Assembly (NCBI GenBank): GCA_046263055.1
Contig: JBHELO010000119.1
Span: 1 to 40,412, forward strand
Origin: DATAQC01 sp046263055
GTDB taxonomy: Bacteria; Actinomycetota; Acidimicrobiia; Acidimicrobiales; AC-14
Length of the DNA: 40,412 bases
Reading direction: 5' to 3'
The notes beneath the pieces are model-generated. The model ran no database searches. It was not told where the DNA came from and was given only the letters and a program-made list of their open reading frames with translations. Both the position numbers and the translations under genes were made by a program. Shown piece after piece: positions 25,609 through 33,735 of this stretch (position 1 is its first letter; every line of letters starts with the position of its first letter).

Positions 25609-26672
25609 AGGAGGCCCTTGGCCTTGGCGTCGGCCTTCAGGCGCTCGAACTCGTCCGGCGTGGTGGCAAAGGCGTGCTTGCCGTTGGCGTCCGACAGGAC
25701 GTAGTAGAGGAACGTGGAGGGCGGCGGGTCGAGGGACGCCTCGAGGGACTTGCGACCGGGGCTGGCGATGGGTCCCGGGGGCAGGCTCTTGTTGGCGTAG
25801 GTGTTGTACGGCGACGACACCCTCAGGTCGGCGTCGGTGAGGTGCTGGCGGGACGAGCCCAGGGCGTACTGCACGGTGGCGTCGATCTGCAGGGCCATGC
25901 CCTTCTGGAGGCGGTTGTAGATCACCCGGGCGATGGGCGCCCGGTCCTCGTCCACCTTGGCCTCCCGCTCGACCATGGAGGCCACCACCACCACCTCGTA
26001 GGGGGTGAGCTTGAGACGGGCGGCGGCCGCGGGAAGGCCGATCTGGTTGGCGTTCTCGTCGAAGGCGGCCACCATGCGGGTGAGGATCTTGGCCTCGTCG
26101 TCGGTGCGGTCGACGAAGTACGTCTCGGGCAGGATCAGCCCCTCCAGGTTGGAGGTGCCGGCCGGCTCGAACTGGGACCGGATGGTCCCGCTGCGGGCGG
26201 CGGCCAGGAACCGGTCGGCGGAGCGGCCGGGCAGCTCACCCACCTTGGCGGCGATGTCGGCCAGGGTCAGGCCCTCGGGGATGGTCACCCGGTCGTTCTG
26301 GACGACGCCGCCCTGCTCGAGGATGTGGACCACGGCCGCCATGTGCTGGTTGTGGTGGAACACGAAGTCGCCGGCCTTGATGGAGTCGGCCCCGGTGAAG
26401 CGGGCGTAGTAGGCGAAGACGGTGGCGTTGCGCACCACACCCCGCTGGTGGAGCAGCGTGGCGATGCCGCTGGTGGACGAGCCGGGGGCGACGGTGACGC
26501 GGATCTCGCTGCCCGGCGGCCCCGACGGGTCGATCTGGGACCGCAGCCACGACACCGCCAACCCCCCGACCAGGACAATGGCGCCGAGGAGGCAGAGCAG
26601 GACCAGAGGCCAGCGCCGGCGCCCACCCACCTCCCACTCGTCTTCCAGGTCGTACGCGGTGTCGACGCTCAT
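25605..26672 (-). CDS. mltG: Endolytic murein transglycosylase MltG (YceG-like)
   Basis: Cuts nascent glycan strands near the membrane and so limits their length. 355 aa: a short acidic cytoplasmic N-terminus, one membrane helix at about residues 21-43 (WPLVLLCLLGAIVLVGGLAV), a LysM-like part, and the catalytic domain with EGLILPETYFVD, the catalytic Glu in VASMVEREAK (about residue 237), IARVIYNRLQKGMALQIDAT and SPYNTY ... LPPGPIASPG. It overlaps ruvX by ATGA and its stop overlaps the proposed aroE start. ruvX-mltG-aroE is a conserved actinobacterial run. Confidence 0.95.
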   Translation of the reverse strand: MSVDTAYDLEDEWEVGGRRRWPLVLLCLLGAIVLVGGLAVSWLRSQIDPSGPPGSEIRVTVAPGSSTSGIATLLHQRGVVRNATVFAYYARFTGADSIKAGDFVFHHNQHMAAVVHILEQGGVVQNDRVTIPEGLTLADIAAKVGELPGRSADRFLAAARSGTIRSQFEPAGTSNLEGLILPETYFVDRTDDEAKILTRMVAAFDENANQIGLPAAAARLKLTPYEVVVVASMVEREAKVDEDRAPIARVIYNRLQKGMALQIDATVQYALGSSRQHLTDADLRVSSPYNTYANKSLPPGPIASPGRKSLEASLDPPPSTFLYYVLSDANGKHAFATTPDEFERLKADAKAKGLL

Positions 26673-27181
26673 CGATCGGTGCCGCCTTTCGCGGGGGCTT
26701 CGCCGGCCGGGGGCTCCGGGGCGCTGGCGGGGGGGACGGTGCCCGCCTGCCGGCGGTCGAGCCAGGACTGCAGCATCACCGCCGCCGCCTGGCTGTCCAC
26801 CGGCGCCCGGCGGGTGGCGCGGCGCCGGCGCTCGGGCCGCGGGCTGCGCAGCACGGCCACCGTCGTCAGGCGCTCGTCGTGCAGGTCCACGGGGACGTCG
26901 ACCAGGGCGGCCAGGGCGGCCGCCTCCTCGCTGGCGCCCCGGGCCGCCGGGCCGGTGGAGCCGTCGAGGGAGAGGGGAAGACCGACCACCACCCGGCCGG
27001 CACCGAGGGCCCGCACGACGGCCACCAGGGCCTTCCGGTCGGCGGCGTCGTCACCGCTGCGGGCGAGGACGGCGTGGGGCGTGGCCACCCGGCCCCGGTC
27101 GTCGCTGACGGCCACGCCGACCCGGCGGCGGCCGAGGTCGATGCCGACGACCCGCCCTGGCTCGGGGGGCGTCTCGCTCAA
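26669..27181 (-). CDS. ruvX: Putative pre-16S rRNA nuclease YqgF/RuvX
   Basis: RNase H-fold protein linked to 16S rRNA 5'-end maturation. 170 aa: VVGIDLGRRRVGVAVSD (first acidic residue), VVVGLPLSLDGSTGPAARG, VDLHDERLTTVAV and the final acidic residue in APVDSQAAAVMLQSWLD. The C-terminal 27 residues are a Pro/Ala-rich tail. The start is TTG at 27181, whose last two bases overlap the alaS stop (TTGA); no other start precedes the GIDLG motif. Confidence 0.93.
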   Translation of the reverse strand: MSETPPEPGRVVGIDLGRRRVGVAVSDDRGRVATPHAVLARSGDDAADRKALVAVVRALGAGRVVVGLPLSLDGSTGPAARGASEEAAALAALVDVPVDLHDERLTTVAVLRSPRPERRRRATRRAPVDSQAAAVMLQSWLDRRQAGTVPPASAPEPPAGEAPAKGGTDR

Positions 27182-29796
27182 GCGGCGGCGCCCAGGGCCG
27201 CCCGCCGGGCCTGGTCCAGCGCCTCGTCGAGGCGGGAGGCGTCGCGCCCGCCGGCGACGGCCCGCTCCGGGTTGCGCCCCACCCCACCACCCACGGTGCG
27301 GGCGGCGTCGGCCAGCAGGTCGGACGCCAGGAGCCCGGCGTCGCGGGCCACCACCGCCACCAGGGCGGCACCACCCCCGTCGGGGGCGGCGCCCAGCACC
27401 ACCACCCGGATGCCCGGTCGCTCCCGGATGGCCACGGCCAGGGCCTCCACGTCCCGGCGCGGCGTACCGTCGGGCAGGCGGTGGACGACCACGCCGTCGA
27501 CCGCCTCGGCGGCCAGGGCGGCGGCCTGGGACCCCGCCTGCTCCCGCCGCAGGGTCTTCACCTGCTCACCCAGCGACCGGTTCTCGTCCAGCACCTTCTC
27601 GACCCGCTCGGGCACCTCGGGCGGCGCCACCCGCAGGAGGGCGGCGGCCCGCCCGAGCAGGGCCTCCTCGGCGCGGATGCGCTCCAGGCTGCCGGTACCG
27701 GTGACCGCCTCGATGCGGCGCAGGTTGGCGCCGATGGACGCCTCGGCCACGATCTTGATGGGGCCGATGGTGCCCAGGGCGGGGACATGGGTTCCCCCGC
27801 ACAGCTCCACCGACCGGCGGCCCGCCTCCACCACCCGTACCACGTCGCCGTACTTGTCCCCGAAGAAGGCGATGGCCCCCAGGCGCTCGGCCTCCTCGCG
27901 GGTGGTCTCGTAGGCCCTGACCGGCTCGTTGGCCAGCACCTGGCCGTTGGCCACGTCCTCCACCCGGGCCAGCTCCTCGGCCGACAGCGGGGCGTAGTGG
28001 CTGAAGTCGAACCGCAGGCGGTCGGGGGCCACGAGGGACCCGGCCTGCTTGACGTGGTCGCCCAGCACCTCCCGCAGTGCCCCGTGCAGCAGGTGAGTGC
28101 CCGTGTGGTTGCGGCGGATGGCGTCGCGGCGCTCGGCGTCCACCGCCGCCACCGCCTCCTGCCCGGGGCCCAGCCGGCCGTCCACCACCATCGCGCTGTG
28201 GCGGGTGAGCCCGGCGATCGCCACGGTCGTGTCCAGCACCCGCGCCGAGCCCGTCTCGGTGGTGATGCTGCCGGTGTCCCCTACCTGGCCGCCGGACTCG
28301 GCGTAGAACGGAGTGCGGTCCAAGAAGACCTCCACCGTGGGCTCACCGCCGGGGCGGGGACGACCGTCGAGGACGGCCAGGACCCGGGGCCGGGTCTCCG
28401 TCTCGGAGTAGCCGGTGAACTCGGTGGGGCCGAACTGCTCGAGGACGTCGCGGTAGGCGGCCAGCCGCTCGGGGTCGGCGCCCGGCCCGCCGCCCTTGGC
28501 CGCGTCCCGGGCCCGCTGGCGCTGAGCGGCCATCTCTCGGTCGAAGCCGGCCACGTCCACCGCCACGCCCCGCTCGGACGCCACCTCCAGGGTCAGCTCC
28601 AGGGGGAAGCCGAAGGTGTCGTGGAGCCGGAAGGCGGCCTCCCCGGCCAGCGGGGTACCGGCAACCGCAGCGGCCGCCAGCTCGTCGTCCAGGGTGGCCG
28701 AGCCCGAGCGCAGGGATTGGCGGAACCGCTCCTCCTCCCGGGTGACCACGCCGGTGACGAAGTCCCGGTTGCGGGCCACTTCGGGATAGGCGCCGCCCAT
28801 CACCTCGATGGTGGCCGCCACCAAGGCGGGGGTCACGAGGCGGTCAACGCCCAGCCCGTAGGCGTGGCGCACGGCCCTGCGGATGATGCGGCGCAGCACG
28901 TAGCCACGGTCCTCGTTGGAGGGGAAGACCCCGTCGCTGACCAGGAAGCTCATGGAGCGGCCGTGGTCGGCGAGGATGCGCAGGCTGGTGTCCACCGCCT
29001 CGTCGTCGCCGTAGGTCCGACCCGTGGCCGCGCCGGCGGCCAGGACGAGGGGCCGCAGGACGTCGGTGTCGAAGACGGACTCCACGTCCTGGAGGACGGT
29101 GAGGCAGCGTTCAAGGCCGGCGCCTGTGTCGATGATGCGCATGGGAAGGGGCGCCAGGGTGCCGTCCGGGCTGCGGTCGTACTGCATGAAGACCAGGTTC
29201 CAGATCTCCCGGAAGCGGGCGGGAGCGCCGAACGCGGGCCCGCCCCCCTCGCCGAAGTCGGGCCCCTTGTCGAAGTAGATCTCCGAGCACGGGCCGCACG
29301 GCCCGGTCTCGCCCATCATCCAGAAGTTGTCCTCGCCCATGCGCTGGATGCGCTCGGGAGGAAGCCCGACGGCGTCCCGCCACACCTCGGCGCCCTCGTC
29401 GTCGGTGTCGTGGACGGTCACCCAGAGGCGGTCGGGGTCCAACCCGAGGACCTCCGTCAGCAGCTCCCAGGCATAGGGGACGGCGCCCTCTTTGAAATAG
29501 TCGCCGAAGCTGAAGTTCCCGAGCATCTCGAAGAACGTCAGGTGGCCCCAGGTCACGCCGATGTTGGCGATGTCGTCGTGCTTGCCCCTGATGCGGACGC
29601 ACTTCTGCACAGTGGTGGCCCGGCGGGCGGCGGGCGGCTCCTCGCCCAGGATGTAGGGCAGGAACTGGTTCATCCCCGCGTTCGTGAACAAGGGGGCGGC
29701 CGGGTGGTGCGGTATGAGGCCGGCCGAGGGCATCGGGACGTGGCCGCGCTCGGTGAAGAAGGCGGTGAAGGCGCGGCGAAGCTCGTCGGCAGTCAT
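27178..29796 (-). CDS. alaS: Alanyl-tRNA synthetase
   Basis: Charges tRNA-Ala. 872 aa, full length. Order: class II catalytic core (MTADELRRAFTAFFTERGH, FTNAGMNQF, TWGHLTFFEMLGNFSFGDYF, WMMGETGPCGPCSEIYFD), tRNA-binding helical region, editing domain with the zinc ligands HTGTHLLH (about residue 563) and CGGTH (about 664), and the C-Ala domain at the C-terminus (GGGVGRNPERAVAGGRD). The ATG at 29796 matches the conserved N-terminus; a TAGGCT box 10 nt upstream overlaps the rarA stop and suggests an internal promoter with a very short leader. Confidence 0.97.
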   Translation of the reverse strand: MTADELRRAFTAFFTERGHVPMPSAGLIPHHPAAPLFTNAGMNQFLPYILGEEPPAARRATTVQKCVRIRGKHDDIANIGVTWGHLTFFEMLGNFSFGDYFKEGAVPYAWELLTEVLGLDPDRLWVTVHDTDDEGAEVWRDAVGLPPERIQRMGEDNFWMMGETGPCGPCSEIYFDKGPDFGEGGGPAFGAPARFREIWNLVFMQYDRSPDGTLAPLPMRIIDTGAGLERCLTVLQDVESVFDTDVLRPLVLAAGAATGRTYGDDEAVDTSLRILADHGRSMSFLVSDGVFPSNEDRGYVLRRIIRRAVRHAYGLGVDRLVTPALVAATIEVMGGAYPEVARNRDFVTGVVTREEERFRQSLRSGSATLDDELAAAAVAGTPLAGEAAFRLHDTFGFPLELTLEVASERGVAVDVAGFDREMAAQRQRARDAAKGGGPGADPERLAAYRDVLEQFGPTEFTGYSETETRPRVLAVLDGRPRPGGEPTVEVFLDRTPFYAESGGQVGDTGSITTETGSARVLDTTVAIAGLTRHSAMVVDGRLGPGQEAVAAVDAERRDAIRRNHTGTHLLHGALREVLGDHVKQAGSLVAPDRLRFDFSHYAPLSAEELARVEDVANGQVLANEPVRAYETTREEAERLGAIAFFGDKYGDVVRVVEAGRRSVELCGGTHVPALGTIGPIKIVAEASIGANLRRIEAVTGTGSLERIRAEEALLGRAAALLRVAPPEVPERVEKVLDENRSLGEQVKTLRREQAGSQAAALAAEAVDGVVVHRLPDGTPRRDVEALAVAIRERPGIRVVVLGAAPDGGGAALVAVVARDAGLLASDLLADAARTVGGGVGRNPERAVAGGRDASRLDEALDQARRAALGAAA

Positions 29797-29806
29797 GCGG
29801 AGGGCG

Positions 29807-29812
29807 AGCCTA
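29807..29812 (-). promoter_or_regulatory. -10-like box TAGGCT before alaS
   Basis: TAGGCT on the minus strand, 10 nt before the alaS ATG and overlapping the rarA stop codon. A leader of only 2-4 nt would result. Confidence 0.35.
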
Positions 29813-31156
29813 GTGACCGGGAGGCCCGTGTGGCGGGGGGGCCCACGCCCCGTCACGGTCCTCGGGGAGTCCCCCGGCGGCAAGGGCGGCCTCGGCGCCG
29901 TGGCCCGACGGCTCGTAGTACACCCGCCCCGACACCTCCGGCGGGCGGTGTTCCTGGGGCACCCATCCCCGGGGGTCGTCGTGGGGGTACTGGTAGCCGG
30001 CGCCATGGCCCAGGGCGCGAGCGGCCCGGTAGGAGGCGTCGCGCAGGTGGGCGGGCACCACGCCCGCCGGACGGTCCCGTACGTCGGCCTGGGCCCGCCA
30101 CAGGCCCTGGGCGGTCCGGTTGGACTTGGGCGCGGTGGCCAGGTGCACGACCGCCTGGGCCAGGTTGAGCGACGCCTCCGGCAGGCCCACGAACTCCACC
30201 GCCCGGGCCGCGGCGTCGGCCACCACCAGGGCCATGGGGTCGGCCATGCCCACGTCCTCGGAGGCCAGGATCACCATGCGGCGGGCGATGAAGCGGGCAT
30301 CCTCTCCGGCCGCCAGCATGCGGGCCAGCCAGTACAGCCCGGCATCGGGATCCGACCCCCGCAGGCTCTTGACGAACGCCGACACCACGTCGTAGTGCTC
30401 GTCGCGCTCGTAGCGGAGGGCGCGGGCCGACAGGGCGGCCTCGGCGTCGGCCAAGGTGGCCACCGGCGGCCGACCTCTGGAGGTGGCCAGGGCCACCGCC
30501 ACCTCCAGGGCGTTGAGGGCCACCCGGGCGTCGCCGTCGGCCCGGTCCACGAGGTGGTCGAGGGCGTCGGCGTCGGCGGTCGCCGACTCGGTGGCCAGCC
30601 CCCTTTCGAGCAGGGCCCGCACGGCCGCCGGCCCCAGGGGCTCCAGGCGGAAGAGGCTCGATCGGGAGAGCAGCGGGGCGTTGACCTCGAAGTACGGGTT
30701 CTCGGTGGTCGCCCCCACCAGGACCAGCACGCCCTCCTCGACCCAGGGCAGGAGCACGTCCTGCTGGGAGCGGTTGAAGCGGTGGACCTCGTCGAGGAAG
30801 AGGGTCGTCCCCTGGCCCTGCTCGGCCAGGCGGCGGCGGGCCCGCTCCACCACCTCCCGCACGTCCTTCACCCCTGCGGAGACGGCGGACAGGGTCTCGA
30901 AGGCCTTGGCCGTCGCCCCGGCGATGAGGCGGGCCAAGGTGGTCTTGCCCGTGCCCGGCGGCCCCCACAGGATGACCGAGGAGAGGCGGTCGGCCTCGAT
31001 GAGGCTGCGCAGCGGGCGACCCGGGCCGAGCAGGTGCTCCTGGCCCACCATGTCGTCCAGCACGGCGGGGCGCAGCCGCGCAGCGAGGGGCGCGGTGGTG
31101 GCCAGCCGCTCCTGGAGGGCGGCGCCGAACAGGTCGTCGCCCGAGGGGCCAGCCAC
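29810..31156 (-). CDS. rarA: Replication-associated recombination protein A (RarA/MgsA AAA+ ATPase)
   Basis: Clamp-loader-like AAA+ protein acting at stalled replication forks. 448 aa: RPAVLDDMVGQEHLLGPG, Walker A ILWGPPGTGKTTLARL near residue 64, Walker B TTLFLDEVHRFNRSQQD near 120, sensor 1 GATTENPYFEV, arginine-finger region PLLSRSSLFRLEPL, sensor 2 DGDARVALNALEVA, and the tetramerisation part RMVILASEDVGMADP with HLATAPKSNR. The last 25 residues are Gly/Pro-rich. GTG start at 31156 with TAGCGT 7 nt upstream, divergent from the lipoprotein gene. Confidence 0.95.
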   Translation of the reverse strand: MAGPSGDDLFGAALQERLATTAPLAARLRPAVLDDMVGQEHLLGPGRPLRSLIEADRLSSVILWGPPGTGKTTLARLIAGATAKAFETLSAVSAGVKDVREVVERARRRLAEQGQGTTLFLDEVHRFNRSQQDVLLPWVEEGVLVLVGATTENPYFEVNAPLLSRSSLFRLEPLGPAAVRALLERGLATESATADADALDHLVDRADGDARVALNALEVAVALATSRGRPPVATLADAEAALSARALRYERDEHYDVVSAFVKSLRGSDPDAGLYWLARMLAAGEDARFIARRMVILASEDVGMADPMALVVADAAARAVEFVGLPEASLNLAQAVVHLATAPKSNRTAQGLWRAQADVRDRPAGVVPAHLRDASYRAARALGHGAGYQYPHDDPRGWVPQEHRPPEVSGRVYYEPSGHGAEAALAAGGLPEDRDGAWAPPPHGPPGH

Positions 31157-31163
31157 GGCGGCG

Positions 31164-31169
31164 ACGCTA
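31164..31169 (-). promoter_or_regulatory. -10-like box TAGCGT before rarA
   Basis: TAGCGT on the minus strand, 7 nt before the rarA GTG; a leaderless start is likely. It shares a 51-bp divergent intergenic region with the lipoprotein promoter. Confidence 0.45.
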
Positions 31170-31195
31170 CCCGCCGCCCGGCGGTGGGCGGCCGC

Positions 31196-31201
31196 TACGG
31201 T
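31196..31201 (+). promoter_or_regulatory. -10-like box TACGGT before the lipoprotein gene
   Basis: TACGGT, then GCTGGC and the ATG at 31208 (6-nt spacing). Confidence 0.45.
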
Positions 31202-31207
31202 GCTGGC

Positions 31208-31798
31208 ATGTGTGTCGGCCCGCGGCGGGTGGGTGCCCTTGTGGTGGCCGTTGCCCTCTGGTCCGCGGCGGTGGGGGCGTGCGGCGGTAGGTCCACCACC
31301 GGGCGGGCCACGGGCACCTCGTCCACCGGGTCGTCATCCACCGGGTCGTCGTCCACCGGGTCGTCGTCCACCGCTCCCCGCCCGGCCTCGGCCACCGACG
31401 TCACGACCACCTCCGACGGGAACCGGATCCGGGTCACGGTGGCGGTGGGCCCGGGAAGCGGCGACCCGGCCTGCATCCCGGCGGTGGCCCCCGGCACCAC
31501 CGCCCTCCCCGTGGTCGTCACGGTTGGCAACGAGCAGGCCGACCGGGCCGTCCCGTTCCCGCCCGTTCGCGTAGAGCTGCTCCGGGGCGGCGATCCGCCG
31601 ATTCCGGTGCCCGTCGAGCTCTCGCCGGGAGCCGCCTGCTCGTTCACGCCTCGCGTGTCGTCGCTGGCGCCGGGGGCGTCGGTGGCGTTCCATGGGGCGA
31701 CGCCCGGGGTCGACACCTCGGCCGCGCCGGGGTCGGCGGGCCGGGTGACGGCCAGCGTCTCCGAGAGCACTTTCGCCGTCTCCGTTCCGGTGCCGTAG
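31208..31798 (+). CDS. Putative lipoprotein of unknown function
   Basis: 196 aa. A signal peptide (MCVGPRRVGALVVAVALWS) ends in a lipobox-like VGAC at about residues 22-25, then a Ser/Thr/Gly linker built from a 15-bp repeat (STGSS), then a domain of about 130 residues rich in Val and Pro that looks beta-stranded (ALPVVVTVGNEQADRAVPFP, AACSFTPRVSSLAPGASVAF). The pattern resembles small secreted Ig-like domains, but I do not recognise the family. It is the first gene of the plus-strand cassette and has its own TACGGT box. Likely anchored on the outer face of the membrane. Confidence 0.75.
   Translation: MCVGPRRVGALVVAVALWSAAVGACGGRSTTGRATGTSSTGSSSTGSSSTGSSSTAPRPASATDVTTTSDGNRIRVTVAVGPGSGDPACIPAVAPGTTALPVVVTVGNEQADRAVPFPPVRVELLRGGDPPIPVPVELSPGAACSFTPRVSSLAPGASVAFHGATPGVDTSAAPGSAGRVTASVSESTFAVSVPVP
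31322..31373 (+). repeat. 3.5 copies of a 15-bp repeat in the lipoprotein linker
   Basis: TCCACCGGGTCGTCG units at 31322, 31337 and 31352 plus a partial one at 31367, encoding STGSS repeats just after the lipidation site; a usual kind of flexible spacer, in frame. Confidence 0.9.
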
Positions 31799-31806
31799 GG
31801 CCGCAG

Positions 31807-31812
31807 TAGGGT
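31807..31812 (+). promoter_or_regulatory. -10-like box TAGGGT before the MauE-like gene
   Basis: TAGGGT, then CGGCGCG and the GTG at 31820 (7-nt spacing); it sits in the 21-bp gap after the lipoprotein stop. Confidence 0.5.
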
Positions 31813-31819
31813 CGGCGCG

Positions 31820-32374
31820 GTGCGTGCGTTGGCCGGCCCGCTGGTGGCCGCCGCGGTCCTCCTTGGCCTCGGCGGGGCGTTCGAGCTGCGGCGCCCGGCG
31901 GCCACCGTGGGGGCGCTGGCCGCCCTCGGCCTCCGGGCCTCGCCCCCTGCCGTCCGGCTCGGCGCCGCCGCCGCCCTCGTCGTGGCCGCCGGGGCGGTGG
32001 TGACGATGGGCCGGGCCTTCGCCCTGCTCGTGGCCGCCGCCTACCTGGCCTTCGCCGCCTTCGTGGCCGCCGCTCTGGCTCGGAGGACGCCCCTCGCCAC
32101 GTGCGGGTGCTTCGGCCGGGAGGACACGCCGGCTACGCCCACCCATCTGGTGGTCAACCTGGCGGCTGCCGGCGTCGGCCTGGCCGTCGGCCTGCGGCCC
32201 GGGCCCCGCGGCTGGCCGGCCGTCCACCTCGGTGCCGGGCCCATCGGCGTGGCCGTGTTCGCAGCGCTGGTGGTGGTGGCCGTGGGCCTGGGCTACGCCG
32301 CCCTCACCGACCTGCCACGCCTGTCGGCGGCGGCCGCCGGTCGCACGCCGCCGGGCGCCGGCGAGCGGCGGTGA
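31820..32374 (+). CDS. MauE/DoxX-like integral membrane protein
   Basis: 184 aa, four to five hydrophobic helices (about 1-20, 44-62, 64-85, 110-128, 140-160). It contains the RRTPLATCGCFGRED segment after the third helix; a CGCFG motif at this place is the hallmark of MauE-like proteins, which supply redox or disulfide functions for methylamine dehydrogenase and are widespread outside that pathway. No mau structural genes are present, so methylamine use is not implied. The following gene is a MauD/TlpA-like partner in position and layout. GTG start with a TAGGGT box 7 nt upstream. Confidence 0.8.
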   Translation: MRALAGPLVAAAVLLGLGGAFELRRPAATVGALAALGLRASPPAVRLGAAAALVVAAGAVVTMGRAFALLVAAAYLAFAAFVAAALARRTPLATCGCFGREDTPATPTHLVVNLAAAGVGLAVGLRPGPRGWPAVHLGAGPIGVAVFAALVVVAVGLGYAALTDLPRLSAAAAGRTPPGAGERR

Positions 32375-32405
32375 CCCCCGGGCCGGCCCCAAGGGATATG
32401 CGCCC

Positions 32406-33023
32406 ATGGTCGTCCTGATCGCGGTGGACGCGGTGGCCATCGCCTTCCTCGGCCTGCTGGTGCGGGGCCTCCTCCGCAGCCACGCCGAGGTCCTCGGCCG
32501 CCTGCACGCCCTCGGCGCCCGGCCCCGGCGGACTGCGGGTGCCGGGGCCGCGGCCGTGCGGTTGGCCGGCCCCCGGGCCCGGCGGGGCGGGCCGGCGGCC
32601 GCCGACGTGGTGGGCATGACCCCGGCGGGCGACCCCATCGCCATCGGCATCGCCGGCACCCGCCACGACACCGTCCTCGTCTTCCTGTCTCGCCCCTCGG
32701 TGGCCGCCGACCCCTTCTGGCCGGCCCCGGACCCGGCCGGCCAGCGCCTCCCGCCGGCGGCCCCCGGCGGGGCTCGGGTGGTGGTCGTCGTGCCGGGGAC
32801 CGACGCCGGCCGGCCGTACCCGGCATTGGCCCCCGAGGGGGTGGCGGTGGTGGGCTCCGACGAGGCGTGGCGCGCCTACCGGGTGGAGGCGGCGCCCACC
32901 GTCGTGTACGTGGACGGGCCGGCGGCGAGGGTGGTGGCGCGAGGCCCGGCCCGCAGCTGGGAGGAGGCGCTCGCCGTGCTCGCCGTGCCGGCGGCGACGC
33001 TTCCCGACCCGGCGGGCGGCTGA
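32406..33023 (+). CDS. Cysteine-free thioredoxin-fold-like (MauD/TlpA-type) membrane protein
   Basis: 205 aa from the ATG at 32406 (AAGGGA upstream). One N-terminal helix (VVLIAVDAVAIAFLGLLVRG), a basic linker, then a domain with thioredoxin-like pattern: DVVGMTPAGDPIAIG, the strand DTVLVFLSRPSVAADPFW, RVVVVVPGTDA, and EAAPTVVYVDGPAARVVARG carrying the cis-Pro-like AP-T. Where TlpA/MauD proteins have CxxC after LVFLS, this one has RPSVAA, and the whole protein has no Cys. It cannot do dithiol chemistry and is more likely structural or a binding partner. Fold assignment is by pattern. Confidence 0.7.
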   Translation: MVVLIAVDAVAIAFLGLLVRGLLRSHAEVLGRLHALGARPRRTAGAGAAAVRLAGPRARRGGPAAADVVGMTPAGDPIAIGIAGTRHDTVLVFLSRPSVAADPFWPAPDPAGQRLPPAAPGGARVVVVVPGTDAGRPYPALAPEGVAVVGSDEAWRAYRVEAAPTVVYVDGPAARVVARGPARSWEEALAVLAVPAATLPDPAGG

Positions 33024-33101
33024 ATGGCGGGGTGGGTGCTGCCGGCGGCCGGCGTCCTGACCGCCACCGCCGCCGGGATCCGCTCCAGCTGGTCTCCCTG
33101 A
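33024..33101 (+). CDS. Possible 25-residue hydrophobic peptide
   Basis: The ATG follows the previous stop directly (TGAATG), allowing re-initiation; the ORF ends at 33101 and its stop abuts the GGGGAG ribosome binding site of the next gene. The peptide begins MAGWVLPAAGVLTATAAG and ends SSWSP: one short hydrophobic stretch, no cysteine. It may be a real small membrane peptide of the cassette or chance reading through the next gene's leader. Confidence 0.35.
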   Translation: MAGWVLPAAGVLTATAAGIRSSWSP

Positions 33102-33110
33102 GGGGAGTCG

Positions 33111-33716
33111 ATGCTGGCCAGCGTCAACCCGCTCGGGGAGCGGGCCCGCAACCGACGATGGGGCGTCACCGTCTCCGCCTACCTGGTGGGGTCGGTGGCC
33201 GGCGCCGCCCTGGTGGGGCTGGTGGCCGGCGTGGCCGGCCGCGGGGCCAAGGCCGCCCTGGGCTCGGCGTGGCCGGCCACCGCGGCGGCGGTGGTCGTGG
33301 CCGCCTGCGCCGCCGGCCTTGCCTTCGACCTCCACCTGGGCGGGGTGGCCCTGCCCACCGTCCACCGCCAGGTGGAGAAGGACTGGCTCGACCGCTACCG
33401 GGGCTGGGTGTACGGGCTCGGCTTCGGCTTCCAGCTCGGGCTGGGGGTGGTGACGGTGGTCAACACCGCCGCCATCTACCTGGCCGTCGTGCTGGCCCTG
33501 GCCTCCGGGTCGGCGGCCGGCGGGCTGGTGGTGGGCACGACCTTCGGGTTGGTGCGGGGGCTGGTGATCCTGGCCGCCGCCGGCGCCGACCGGCCCGACG
33601 CCCTCCGCCGGGTCCTCGCTCGCATCCAGGCCTGGGACGGCGTGTCCCGGCGGGCCACCATCGGGGTGCAGGCGCTGGTGGGCGTGGTGGTGGCGGCCGC
33701 CGGCCTGGCCCGCTGA
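33111..33716 (+). CDS. Five-helix membrane protein of unknown function
   Basis: 201 aa; GGGGAG lies 4 nt before the ATG. Starts LASVNPLGERARNRRWGVT, a basic cytoplasmic-looking segment, then helices at about residues 21-43, 52-75, 101-125, 133-157 and 183-200. A polar loop between helices 2 and 3 (RQVEKDWLDRYRGWVYGLGF) and the following FQLGLGVVTVVNT look like family-conserved features. I do not recognise the family; the helix layout is loosely like DsbD/CcdA transport domains, but the usual cysteine pair is missing (one Cys only). It completes the plus-strand cassette and ends 19 bp from the convergent aspS stop. Confidence 0.7.
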   Translation: MLASVNPLGERARNRRWGVTVSAYLVGSVAGAALVGLVAGVAGRGAKAALGSAWPATAAAVVVAACAAGLAFDLHLGGVALPTVHRQVEKDWLDRYRGWVYGLGFGFQLGLGVVTVVNTAAIYLAVVLALASGSAAGGLVVGTTFGLVRGLVILAAAGADRPDALRRVLARIQAWDGVSRRATIGVQALVGVVVAAAGLAR

Positions 33717-33735
33717 GGTGGCGGGGCCCGGTGGT

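Noticed and set aside
27481..30168. An 895-codon open frame antisense to alaS and rarA
   Set aside because: Composition is the His/Gly/Val-rich pattern of an antisense shadow, with no recognisable domain; the opposite strand encodes complete AlaRS and RarA. The same applies to the long plus-strand frames over carB, carA/pyrC, aroC-aroKB, relA and coaBC.
33717..33735. Terminator between the convergent cassette and aspS
   Set aside because: Only 19 bp, with no clear stem and no T-run.
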